In this document: piece after piece, positions 1-6,225 of the stretch
Numbering within the stretch: the first letter of the stretch is position 1
Layout: every line of letters begins with the position of its first letter
Assembly (NCBI GenBank): GCA_003663585.1
Contig: QMTU01000047.1
Coordinates: 1 to 6,258, forward strand
Length of the DNA: 6,258 bases
Reading direction: 5' to 3'
Source of the DNA: Thermoplasmata archaeon
GTDB lineage: Archaea > Thermoplasmatota > B47-G6
Program-made: the position numbers and the translations under genes
Notes under the pieces: generated by a model
The model's input: only the letters and a program-made list of their open reading frames with translations
The model's database searches: none
What the model was told of the DNA's origin: nothing

Positions 1-558
1 CTTAACCCAAATGTTCACGTGAGCTGTGCACTCCTTTGCATACGTCATATAATAGCGCCCAGTCCCCATAGCATATATTGTTGCAAACGTCCCAGGTCTT
101 GGATGGTTTGAGACGTTTATTTTGTACGTGTAAATTATCCTGATATTTCTAACGTTTTCATCAGCACTTGCATTTGTTTTAAAGCAGATCATAGGAAGGA
201 CTCCAAAGGAGGACTCATACTGGAAGTCCTTGTTATTAGACATAGTCCCCCTCCAGGTAATATTATATCTGATGCTCTTTCCGTCCATAAGCACTGTTAT
301 GTTACTGCTGTTTAGAGCCTCTCTCGGTATTGGAAAGTATATAAATCCCCCCTTACCAGTGAACCTCATAGGATATACGCCATCTACGAGAACAACAGCC
401 TCTTTTTCAGAGATTTTCTCTATGCTAATGTTTATGTACTCCGCTTCTAAAAATGCTGGCACGCTTGGTATGGGATTTGCCCTAACGTTTACAGCGCATT
501 GTGGTAATGATATCAGCAGTATCATTATGATGACTGCTAACATTAACCCACGTCTCAT
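1..558 (-). CDS. secreted, sequon-rich protein of unknown function (3' part missing)
   Basis: I do not recognise this protein. The frame is open for 186 codons from an ATG at 558 to the left edge, where it is cut off. It opens with a typical signal peptide: two arginines after Met, a hydrophobic core at about residues 5-19 (LMLAVIIMILLISLP) and a plausible cleavage site after the ALA-like A-V-N-V-R-A at 22-27, leaving a mature start NPIPSVPAF. The rest is beta-prone and has six N-glycosylation sequons (N43, N83, N86, N99, N129, N148) and two further cysteines (C125, C177), which fits an exported surface glycoprotein. No membrane anchor or enzyme motif is visible in the part present; an anchor could lie beyond the edge. 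GGTGG at 568-564 sits 5 bases before the ATG and supports this start; an in-frame GTG at 567 overlaps that site and is less likely. The gene is separated from gltX by 111 bases and probably has its own promoter. Confidence 0.8.
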   Translation of the reverse strand, partial: MRRGLMLAVIIMILLISLPQCAVNVRANPIPSVPAFLEAEYINISIEKISEKEAVVLVDGVYPMRFTGKGGFIYFPIPREALNSSNITVLMDGKSIRYNITWRGTMSNNKDFQYESSFGVLPMICFKTNASADENVRNIRIIYTYKINVSNHPRPGTFATIYAMGTGRYYMTYAKECTAHVNIWVK

Positions 559-646
559 GGAGGCCACCAGAAATAAGAATGTAATGTCTAATAGTTAAGT
601 CAAATCATTAGAACACCAGTTCAAGAACATTATACGAGGATATTTA

Positions 647-655
647 GATTTAAAA
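647..655 (-). promoter_or_regulatory. TATA-like promoter element for the secreted-protein gene
   Basis: On the minus strand the gap between gltX and the secreted-protein gene contains TTTTAAATC, running on into TAAATATCC, with purine-poor sequence just upstream. This resembles an archaeal TATA box. It would place transcription start near 620-630, giving a leader of roughly 65-70 bases. A second TATAAT-like stretch lies at about 629-636 and is an alternative. This is inferred from sequence only. Confidence 0.4.
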
Positions 656-669
656 GGACGTCAATTGCT

Positions 670-2361
670 TTAACTATGAGCAAAATACCCTACAACTGTG
701 CCGTCTGGCAGCCTTTCTATCCTACAATAACCAAACCTCTCAAACTGTACCACTTTCCCAACGCTCTCTAAAACCTCTGGCTCACATATGCCCCCAACGA
801 TACTCCCATCTGTCTTGTAAACAACTGTCTTAATTCCCTCACCACATATCCAGTGAATTATCTTTGAACCCCTTTTTATTATTGAGAGATCGTTGCCTGC
901 GTACTCTAGATAATCCTTAACCCTTTTGACATTAAACAAATCCTTTAGTCTAAACAGCTCTCCCTCTTTAATGGATTCCCAATCGTCCCTTGAGATGTAT
1001 ACTTCTGTTGGCAGCTCTACAGTTCTTACTCTATATCCTCTTGATAAATCGTTTGGATGTTTTGGTATTTTCGCTTCATATCTGCCAGTCCCTTTTATCC
1101 TCACCTTTATGGGATCCCAAACAAAGAAATACCTGTTCGCCTTTCTATCTATGAGCTCCCTGTTATAAGCGTAGAGTATGTCCCACGAGAACTTTATATC
1201 CACTTCCTTAAGGCCAACGTCTATCCAGTATTTCCTAAGGGCTTCGGGACTTATTCCCCTCTTAGCAAGCGCTCTCAGGGTTCCCAGTCTAGGGTCATCC
1301 CATCCTATAAACTCCCCCTTTTTAATGCCCTCCTTTATAACCGTAGTCTTGAGGATTACATTCTCCATGGAGACGAGTCCATAGTGATAAAAATACGGTT
1401 TTTCCCACCCAAAGTGCTCGTATATGTACTCCTGTCTCATAGTGTTCACGAGATGATCTTTACCTCTGAGAACGTGCGTTATCCCCATTAAGTGGTCATC
1501 TATGGCTACTGCAAAGTTATACGTCGGATAAACTCTGTACTTGTCTCCTATTCTTGGATGAGGTTCTTCAACTATTCTAAATCCTACAAAGTCTCTAACT
1601 GCTGGATTTGGATGATTAAGATCTGTCTTTACTACAAAAACTGCTTCACCAGGCTTATAATCTCCATCTAACATTTTTTCCCACTTTTCAAGCTGATCCT
1701 CTGGAGGTAACTCTCTTTCTGGAATTTTTCCACCATGTACTTTCTTCTTTCTCCAGACCTCTGGATCCTCAGTACATATGTAAGCCTTTCCCATTTCAAG
1801 CAGTTTCCTAGCGTGCTCATAATATATCTGCATTCTATCACTTTGTATGTAGAATTCATGCCATTTTGCCCCTAGCCAAGATACGTCTTCCTTTATCATC
1901 TCATATGCCTCAGGAAGTACATTCTTAGGATTTGTATCCTCAAGCCTGAGAATAAACTTTCCCTTGTACATCTTAACATACTCATCATTTAACACAACTG
2001 CACGTGAATGCCCTATGTGAAGTGGCCCTGACGGTCCTGGTGCAAATCTCATTCTAACCTTTCCAACATCTGCTCCAGAAAGAGGTGGTAACCCTTTTTT
2101 CTCTTCTTTGGGCTTCTCCTCCGGTAACATCTCTGCATATTTTTCTAACAATGTTTTTTGTTCCTCTAGTGTCATCTCATTTACTTCTTTTACTATTCGT
2201 TCAATTTCAGGAATTATCTCTCTAACTTTAGACCTAACATCAGGTCTAATTGCAATTATCTTTCCAACAAGGGATTTTGTGCTTGTCTTTCCACCATATT
2301 TTATTGCGTACTTAAGGGCAAGCGCATATATGAGGTCTCTAAGTCCCTGATCTACTGTCAA
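670..2361 (-). CDS. gltX: glutamyl-tRNA synthetase, archaeal type
   Basis: A class I aminoacyl-tRNA synthetase that charges tRNA-Glu (and in many archaea also tRNA-Gln, for later amidation) with glutamate in the cytoplasm. Numbered from the TTG start (563 aa, about the usual length), residues 1-100 are the archaeal N-terminal extension, ending in a charged stretch (EEKPKEEKK). The Rossmann catalytic domain starts at about 104, with PGPSGPLHIGHSRA (108-121) holding the HIGH motif at 115-118. LRGKDHL (298-304) and WDDPRLGTL (354-362) are family signatures. The beta-barrel anticodon-binding part follows, with QFERFGYCRIE at 539-549. The KMSKS position reads LKTTVIK (337-343), lacking the usual second lysine. 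A GTG at 2370 would add three residues, but it lies inside the GAGGTGA ribosome binding site, so TTG at 2361 is preferred. The gene follows idsA by 62 bases and may be cotranscribed or have its own promoter. Confidence 0.96.
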   Translation of the reverse strand: MTVDQGLRDLIYALALKYAIKYGGKTSTKSLVGKIIAIRPDVRSKVREIIPEIERIVKEVNEMTLEEQKTLLEKYAEMLPEEKPKEEKKGLPPLSGADVGKVRMRFAPGPSGPLHIGHSRAVVLNDEYVKMYKGKFILRLEDTNPKNVLPEAYEMIKEDVSWLGAKWHEFYIQSDRMQIYYEHARKLLEMGKAYICTEDPEVWRKKKVHGGKIPERELPPEDQLEKWEKMLDGDYKPGEAVFVVKTDLNHPNPAVRDFVGFRIVEEPHPRIGDKYRVYPTYNFAVAIDDHLMGITHVLRGKDHLVNTMRQEYIYEHFGWEKPYFYHYGLVSMENVILKTTVIKEGIKKGEFIGWDDPRLGTLRALAKRGISPEALRKYWIDVGLKEVDIKFSWDILYAYNRELIDRKANRYFFVWDPIKVRIKGTGRYEAKIPKHPNDLSRGYRVRTVELPTEVYISRDDWESIKEGELFRLKDLFNVKRVKDYLEYAGNDLSIIKRGSKIIHWICGEGIKTVVYKTDGSIVGGICEPEVLESVGKVVQFERFGYCRIERLPDGTVVGYFAHS

Positions 2362-2366
2362 AGCGC

Positions 2367-2373
2367 TCACCTC
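2367..2373 (-). promoter_or_regulatory. Shine-Dalgarno site that decides the gltX start
   Basis: The minus strand reads GAGGTGA, then the 5-base spacer GCGCT, then TTG at 2361-2359. The in-frame GTG at 2370-2368 is part of the site itself and has no ribosome binding site of its own. An ATG at 2375 meets a stop at its third codon (ATG AGG TGA), so it cannot start a gene. Confidence 0.65.
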
Positions 2374-2395
2374 ATTGATGATTCTAGAGGCTCTT

Positions 2396-2410
2396 AAAAT
2401 AAATAATAAG
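2396..2410 (-). promoter_or_regulatory. AT-rich element between idsA and gltX (possible promoter or terminator)
   Basis: The minus strand reads CTTATTATTTATTTT in an otherwise mixed 62-base gap. It could be a weak TATA box giving gltX a short leader, or a T-rich archaeal terminator for the isoprenoid genes. The sequence alone does not decide between them. There is no stem-loop next to it. Confidence 0.3.
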
Positions 2411-2423
2411 TAGCTAAAGCTCC

Positions 2424-3416
2424 TTACTTTATCCTCTCTACGACGTAGTTTGCTAGGAACTTAAGGACATCCTTATACTCGTTATCTGGTAGGCGGCCTA
2501 ATATATCAACTGCCCTTTTCGAGTACTCTCTCGCCCTTTTTTTAGCGTACTCAACGCTTCCTGCTGAGATTATGAGATTAATGGCCTTCTTAACATCATC
2601 TTCTGTCTTCTCAGGCCTCTTAAGTATAGTCAGCAACTCCTCTCTTCTATTACTGTCAAGAGTGTTTAGGGCATGTATGACAAGTATTGTCTTCTTCCCT
2701 TTTCTTATATCGCTTCCTACAGGCTTGCCCGTAACCTTAGGATCCCCTATAAGTCCTAGTATATCATCCTGTATTTGGAATGCTAGTCCTATGTTAAGCC
2801 CATACTCTCCCATCATCTCAGCAATTTCCGTCGATTGACCGCCTATTAAAGACGCTCCATAACATGCTGTCTGTATTATCCTTGCCGTCTTCTTCCTAAT
2901 CATCTCCATATACTCATCTAGAGTTACGTCATCCCTCCTCTCAAACTCAACATCTTCATACTCTCCCTCAGCAAGATCTATAACCATCTGAGAGAAGTCT
3001 CTTAGTATTTCTCTGAGAATATCACCTTTAACTTTTAACTTTGAGAGCTCCCTATACGCCATTGCAAACAAAGTATCTCCAGCTATTATGGCCGTTGGGA
3101 TGTCAAACGCTGTATGTACTGTGGGAACGCCCCTCCTAAATTCATCTTCATCAATTATATCATCGTGAACTAGGGTGAAATTATGAGTTAACTCCAAGGC
3201 AAGCGCAAAGGGAATTATATCTTCTATATCTGCTCCAAACATCTTTGCAACTACCATGGCTATTACTGGCCTTAGTCTCTTTCCACCTGCCATAGGAAGC
3301 CATCGAACTGCCTCATAAAATCTCTTTGGATCTTTTATCTGGAGAACCTCATCTAAATACTTGTTTACTATTCCAGCAAGCTCTTGAATTGTGCTCTTAA
3401 TATTTTCATCATTCAT
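2424..3416 (-). CDS. idsA: short-chain trans-prenyl diphosphate synthase (probable GGPP synthase)
   Basis: Condenses DMAPP or allylic diphosphates with IPP to make the isoprenoid chain of archaeal membrane lipids. At 330 aa it has the family's usual length. GGKRLRP (44-50) binds IPP. The first aspartate-rich motif DDIID (85-89) is followed by RRG (94-96), and the second, in FQIQDDILG (213-221), has Gly in place of the last Asp, as I recall for many archaeal members. KT (176-177) and the lysine/arginine run KPVGSDIRKGKKT (231-243) complete the diphosphate site. The fifth residue before the first motif is Phe80; an aromatic residue at this position sets the C20 product in the Sulfolobus acidocaldarius GGPP synthase, so C20 is the likely product, although mixed FPP/GGPP output is possible. 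The ATG at 3416 lies 6 bases after the fni stop; its ribosome binding site GAGGT (3429-3425) overlaps that stop, which suggests translational coupling. Confidence 0.95.
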   Translation of the reverse strand: MNDENIKSTIQELAGIVNKYLDEVLQIKDPKRFYEAVRWLPMAGGKRLRPVIAMVVAKMFGADIEDIIPFALALELTHNFTLVHDDIIDEDEFRRGVPTVHTAFDIPTAIIAGDTLFAMAYRELSKLKVKGDILREILRDFSQMVIDLAEGEYEDVEFERRDDVTLDEYMEMIRKKTARIIQTACYGASLIGGQSTEIAEMMGEYGLNIGLAFQIQDDILGLIGDPKVTGKPVGSDIRKGKKTILVIHALNTLDSNRREELLTILKRPEKTEDDVKKAINLIISAGSVEYAKKRAREYSKRAVDILGRLPDNEYKDVLKFLANYVVERIK

Positions 3417-3422
3417 AGGTCT

Positions 3423-4499
3423 CTACCTCTTTACGAATTCAGCAAGCTTTCCTATAATATAATATCTAACGCCCTTAAGATGTTTGACTGTCCTTGACCC
3501 AGTAAGGAACATTACTGCCTTAAGCTCTTCTACAATGGGATCTAAGTTCTCACCCCTAAAGTACATTTCAAGGGCCCTTCTCGCAATCCCTGCTATGTCT
3601 GCCCCTAAAACCAATGCCCTGGCGATGTCTAGACCATGCCTTATTCCTCCACTACCAATTAAGTACACCCTTTTACGTGATGCGTTTATAGCTCTTCTGC
3701 AGTTTATAACAGCTAACGGTGCAGGGATGCCCCAATCCCAGAGAAGCCTTCCCATATTTGCTCTTCTGTCATCCTGTGTTCTCAGCGCTCTGTAATACTC
3801 AACAGCAGAAAAAGATGTGCCACTTACACCGCTAGCATCTATGGCGCTCACACCTACTTTAATTATCTTCTTAGCAACATTCCCTGAGATTCCAGCACCT
3901 GTTTCCTTGACGATAACAGGCACACCTATCTCCTTAACGACTTCCGAGATCCTTTGCAGAACCCCTCTTGCCTCCCTATCTCCCTCTGGCTGAACGATCT
4001 CTTGAAGATAGTTCAGATGAATGGCAATTGCATGTGCCTCTATCTCATCAACAAGGTATTTAAGATCATCCAAGCTTAGCTCCCTAAGCTGTGGGGCTCC
4101 TATATTTGCAATTCTAATAGGAATATCGTACTCCCTTATAACGGAATACGTGTATGCAAGGCTTTTCTTCACGAGCATGGCCCTCTGACTTCCAACTCCC
4201 ATTGGTATCTGATATTCCTCAGCAATCCTTGCAAGATAAGCATTTATATCCTTTGCCTTCCTAAATCCTCCCGTTATTCCAGTTATCATAAGTGGTAGCC
4301 CCAGCTTTTTATTAAGGAATTTCGTTGTCAGGTCAATTTCCTCATAGTCCACCTCAGGAAGCGCGTTATGCTCTAACACTACATCATCCCAGAAGTTATA
4401 TGATGCCACAGTATTCTTTGAGACTGTTATGGCTATGTGCTCCTCCTTTCTTTGTTCTATTATTTGTTTATCATTCCTTTCTGATCCTCGTCCCGACAA
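3423..4499 (-). CDS. fni: type 2 isopentenyl-diphosphate delta-isomerase (FMN-dependent)
   Basis: Interconverts IPP and DMAPP, using reduced FMN; it is unrelated to the type 1 isomerase. It has a TIM-barrel fold of 358 aa from the TTG start. Family signatures in order: RKEEH (17-21), FMN/substrate segment MITGITGG (71-78), GVGSQR (101-106), HLN...QE..QPEG (161-173; the Gln and Glu that act on the substrate and metal lie here), VKETGAGIS (197-205), SGVSGTS (223-229), and the FMN phosphate site GSGGIRHGLD (282-291) with GADIAG (299-304). One position is unusual: SGxGGT, as I recall the family motif, reads SGVSGT. The frame is open back to an ATG at 4547, but those extra residues look unlike the family and lie inside ipk. 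TTG at 4499 has GGTGAT at the right distance; ATG at 4505 is the next choice. The gene overlaps ipk by about 29 bases. Confidence 0.95.
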   Translation of the reverse strand: MSGRGSERNDKQIIEQRKEEHIAITVSKNTVASYNFWDDVVLEHNALPEVDYEEIDLTTKFLNKKLGLPLMITGITGGFRKAKDINAYLARIAEEYQIPMGVGSQRAMLVKKSLAYTYSVIREYDIPIRIANIGAPQLRELSLDDLKYLVDEIEAHAIAIHLNYLQEIVQPEGDREARGVLQRISEVVKEIGVPVIVKETGAGISGNVAKKIIKVGVSAIDASGVSGTSFSAVEYYRALRTQDDRRANMGRLLWDWGIPAPLAVINCRRAINASRKRVYLIGSGGIRHGLDIARALVLGADIAGIARRALEMYFRGENLDPIVEELKAVMFLTGSRTVKHLKGVRYYIIGKLAEFVKR

Positions 4500-5235
4500 A
4501 GTCATCACCACTGAGGAATCTCTTAAGGTTATCAAGTTTAAAGCCATTTAGCACGTATACATCAGTAATTTCACTTATCCTCTTTATTGTTTCAACCTTC
4601 AACTTCATACCTCCTGTCACGTCAGTTGAGCTAGAGCCCTCAAAGGCTCCCACAAGCTCTGAGCCAGAAATATCCTCTATAAGCTTTGCACTAGGATCCC
4701 TTTTAGGATCTTTTGTGTAAATTCCATCAACATCGCTTAGGAAAATCACAGCTTTTGGTCGAAAGATTCTTGCAAATATTAGGGCAAGAACATCTCCACT
4801 GCACACAGAAAAATTATACCTTCCTATGTCAACAACAACATCTCCGTGGGTAAGTATATTAGCTCCTCTTTTCTTGTATTTCACTAGGACATCCTCAAAG
4901 ACCTTATACAACCTTAGCTCCTTATTTATCACGAACTCCCTTGGTCTCATTAAAAGTATCTTAACGTTAAACTCCTCCAAGGATCTAAGAACTATGTTTG
5001 AAAGTCTATCCATGCTCTTCATCACTTTCAGCGCGTCCTCAAAGCTCACAGGTCTTCTATTAAGACCAACCTCATAAGCAACATAGTGCCCAAAGCTTCC
5101 TCCTCCATGTATGAGAACTCTAAAACGATCCTTAAAAATGCCAACAAGGCTCCTTATAACATCGATCCTTGGCGACTCCTTAACAGCCTTGTTTGTAATT
5201 ACACTACCTCCAAGCTTAACTATCAAATCCCTCAA
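4471..5235 (-). CDS. ipk: isopentenyl phosphate kinase
   Basis: Phosphorylates isopentenyl phosphate to IPP with ATP, the hallmark last step of the archaeal mevalonate pathway. It belongs to the amino acid kinase fold. From the TTG start it has 254 aa, normal for the family. The N-terminus has the phosphate-binding KLGGSVIT (7-14). HGGGSFGH (43-50) ends in the histidine matching catalytic His60 of the Methanocaldococcus enzyme. THGD (129-132) and CSGD (145-148) follow. SDVDGIYTKDP (167-177) and DVTGGMKLK (205-213) form the nucleotide site, and the C-terminus keeps the conserved GT (VGTRI). The frame stays open to an ATG at 5301, but that would add 22 non-family residues and a long overlap with mvk. 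TTG at 5235 is preceded by GGAGG (5249-5245); a TTG at 5226 would also give a family-like start but its nearest site is too close. It overlaps the end of mvk by 20 bases. Confidence 0.95.
   Translation of the reverse strand: MRDLIVKLGGSVITNKAVKESPRIDVIRSLVGIFKDRFRVLIHGGGSFGHYVAYEVGLNRRPVSFEDALKVMKSMDRLSNIVLRSLEEFNVKILLMRPREFVINKELRLYKVFEDVLVKYKKRGANILTHGDVVVDIGRYNFSVCSGDVLALIFARIFRPKAVIFLSDVDGIYTKDPKRDPSAKLIEDISGSELVGAFEGSSSTDVTGGMKLKVETIKRISEITDVYVLNGFKLDNLKRFLSGDDFVGTRIRKE
4505..4509 (-). promoter_or_regulatory. Shine-Dalgarno site inside ipk, for fni
   Basis: The minus strand reads GGTGA, then the 5-base spacer TGACT, then TTG at 4499-4497. The motif and spacing are the same as for gltX. 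The in-frame ATG at 4505 overlaps the site, so it is unlikely to be served by it. Confidence 0.5.
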
Positions 5236-6181
5236 CAGTAACTCCCTCCATTCCTGTTTCAACAAAATAGAGAGTATATCCTGATCCCCTAAATGCCTCA
5301 AGAATCCTTTTAGAGGCTCCTTCTCTTAGCAGCCCTATGACACTTCCCCCACCACCAGCACCAGTGATTTTAGCTCCATAACAATATCTTGAGAGTACTT
5401 TTACTATGTTGTCAAGCTCAGAGTTTGAGACTCCTATTTTCCTCAGAAGCTCGTGATTTTCACGCATCTTTTTTCCTATTGAGTCAAGATCATTTGATTT
5501 TATGAGATCCACTGCCTCAAGCACTATCTCGCCTATCCTCTTTATAGCAGCCCTTACGTTCTCATACTTCTCATAGAGGCTCTTAACAAGGGCTACCATT
5601 TCTCCTGTCTTTGAGGGTTTTCCAGTGTAGACAATGACGATTTTGAGTGGAGTTAGCTTCATTTTGTGAATGTTCCAAAATATGTTTCCTTTCTCTATCC
5701 TCCACATAAATCCACTATGGATGCTCCTACTTAAGATGACATATCCTCCCAGAGTTGCCACACTTGTGTCATTTGGACTTGCCCTTCCTTGTGCATTGTA
5801 CTCTACTTCAAATCCATTTCTTGCAATCTTCATTAGATCTAGTCTTTTTGTGTGAATATATTCAATTCCAGCTATTGTGGAAACAGAATATGCTGCAGAT
5901 GATCCAAGACCAGACGCTACTGGGAGATCTCCCCAAGTTCTGGTGTTTACGTATATCCCATAAAGGCTTATGATCTCCCTGAGGTACGGGTTTTCACACT
6001 CAAACGGTCTAGACGTAATGGATACCTCGTTGAACACCCTTAGGGATATTGCGGTAGACAGTGCTGGTTCTCCGTATACAACAGCGTGTTCTCCAAATAA
6101 TATCACCTTTCCTGGAGCACTTGTCGTTATTCTTAGGTCATTGTCCTCAATTTCCTTTTCTAGTGTTAATTGTTTAGACAT
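5216..6181 (-). CDS. mvk: mevalonate kinase
   Basis: Phosphorylates mevalonate to mevalonate 5-phosphate with ATP; the first gene of the isoprenoid cluster. It is a GHMP-family kinase of 321 aa, typical for archaeal mevalonate kinases. All three family motifs are present: APGKVILFGEHAVVYG (22-37), the ATP loop VASGLGSSAA (88-97) and the C-terminal KITGAGGGGS (271-280). SPNDTSVATLGG (135-146) carries the likely catalytic base Asp138. In this family that segment often reads SGID, so the wording here is a variant but the Asp is kept, and Lys25 in APGK is present. This points to a true mevalonate kinase and not one of the decarboxylase-like or 3-kinase relatives. The ATG at 6181 has GGAGGT (6196-6191) 9 bases upstream. 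Another ATG at 6189 is out of frame and only 1 base from that site. Transcription probably starts in the 45-75 bases upstream, where a transposon-like end also lies. Confidence 0.95.
   Translation of the reverse strand: MSKQLTLEKEIEDNDLRITTSAPGKVILFGEHAVVYGEPALSTAISLRVFNEVSITSRPFECENPYLREIISLYGIYVNTRTWGDLPVASGLGSSAAYSVSTIAGIEYIHTKRLDLMKIARNGFEVEYNAQGRASPNDTSVATLGGYVILSRSIHSGFMWRIEKGNIFWNIHKMKLTPLKIVIVYTGKPSKTGEMVALVKSLYEKYENVRAAIKRIGEIVLEAVDLIKSNDLDSIGKKMRENHELLRKIGVSNSELDNIVKVLSRYCYGAKITGAGGGGSVIGLLREGASKRILEAFRGSGYTLYFVETGMEGVTVEGFDS
5242..5249 (-). promoter_or_regulatory. Shine-Dalgarno site inside mvk, for ipk
   Basis: The minus strand reads GGAGGGAG within the last codons of mvk, 6 bases (9 from the GGAGG core) before TTG at 5235. 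This supports a short gene overlap and coupled translation, in place of a start at 5301. Confidence 0.5.
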
Positions 6182-6190
6182 TTTTCCATG

Positions 6191-6196
6191 ACCTCC
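6191..6196 (-). promoter_or_regulatory. Shine-Dalgarno site for mvk
   Basis: GGAGGT on the minus strand, 9 bases before the ATG at 6181. It selects this ATG over the out-of-frame ATG at 6189, which begins only one base after the site. Confidence 0.75.
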
Positions 6197-6225
6197 TCAG
6201 ATTCCTAGAGCTGTTTTATTGATAC

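Noticed and set aside
230..598. 122-residue plus-strand open frame
   Set aside because: It lies opposite the minus-strand secreted-protein gene, which has a signal peptide and ribosome binding site. The plus-strand translation has no recognisable features and no site before its start.
1668..1859. 63-residue minus-strand open frame
   Set aside because: It is a shifted frame inside gltX, whose own frame is intact and conserved through this stretch.
4500..4547. Upstream ATG start for the isomerase
   Set aside because: The 16 extra residues do not resemble the family N-terminus and are an out-of-frame reading of the end of ipk; a well-placed ribosome binding site serves TTG 4499.
4325..4720. 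131-residue plus-strand open frame across the fni/ipk junction
   Set aside because: It is antisense to two well-supported genes, with composition typical of a shadow frame and no ribosome binding site.
5236..5301. Upstream ATG start for isopentenyl phosphate kinase
   Set aside because: Family members begin only a few residues before KxGGS. The 22 extra residues are a second-frame reading of the conserved end of mvk.
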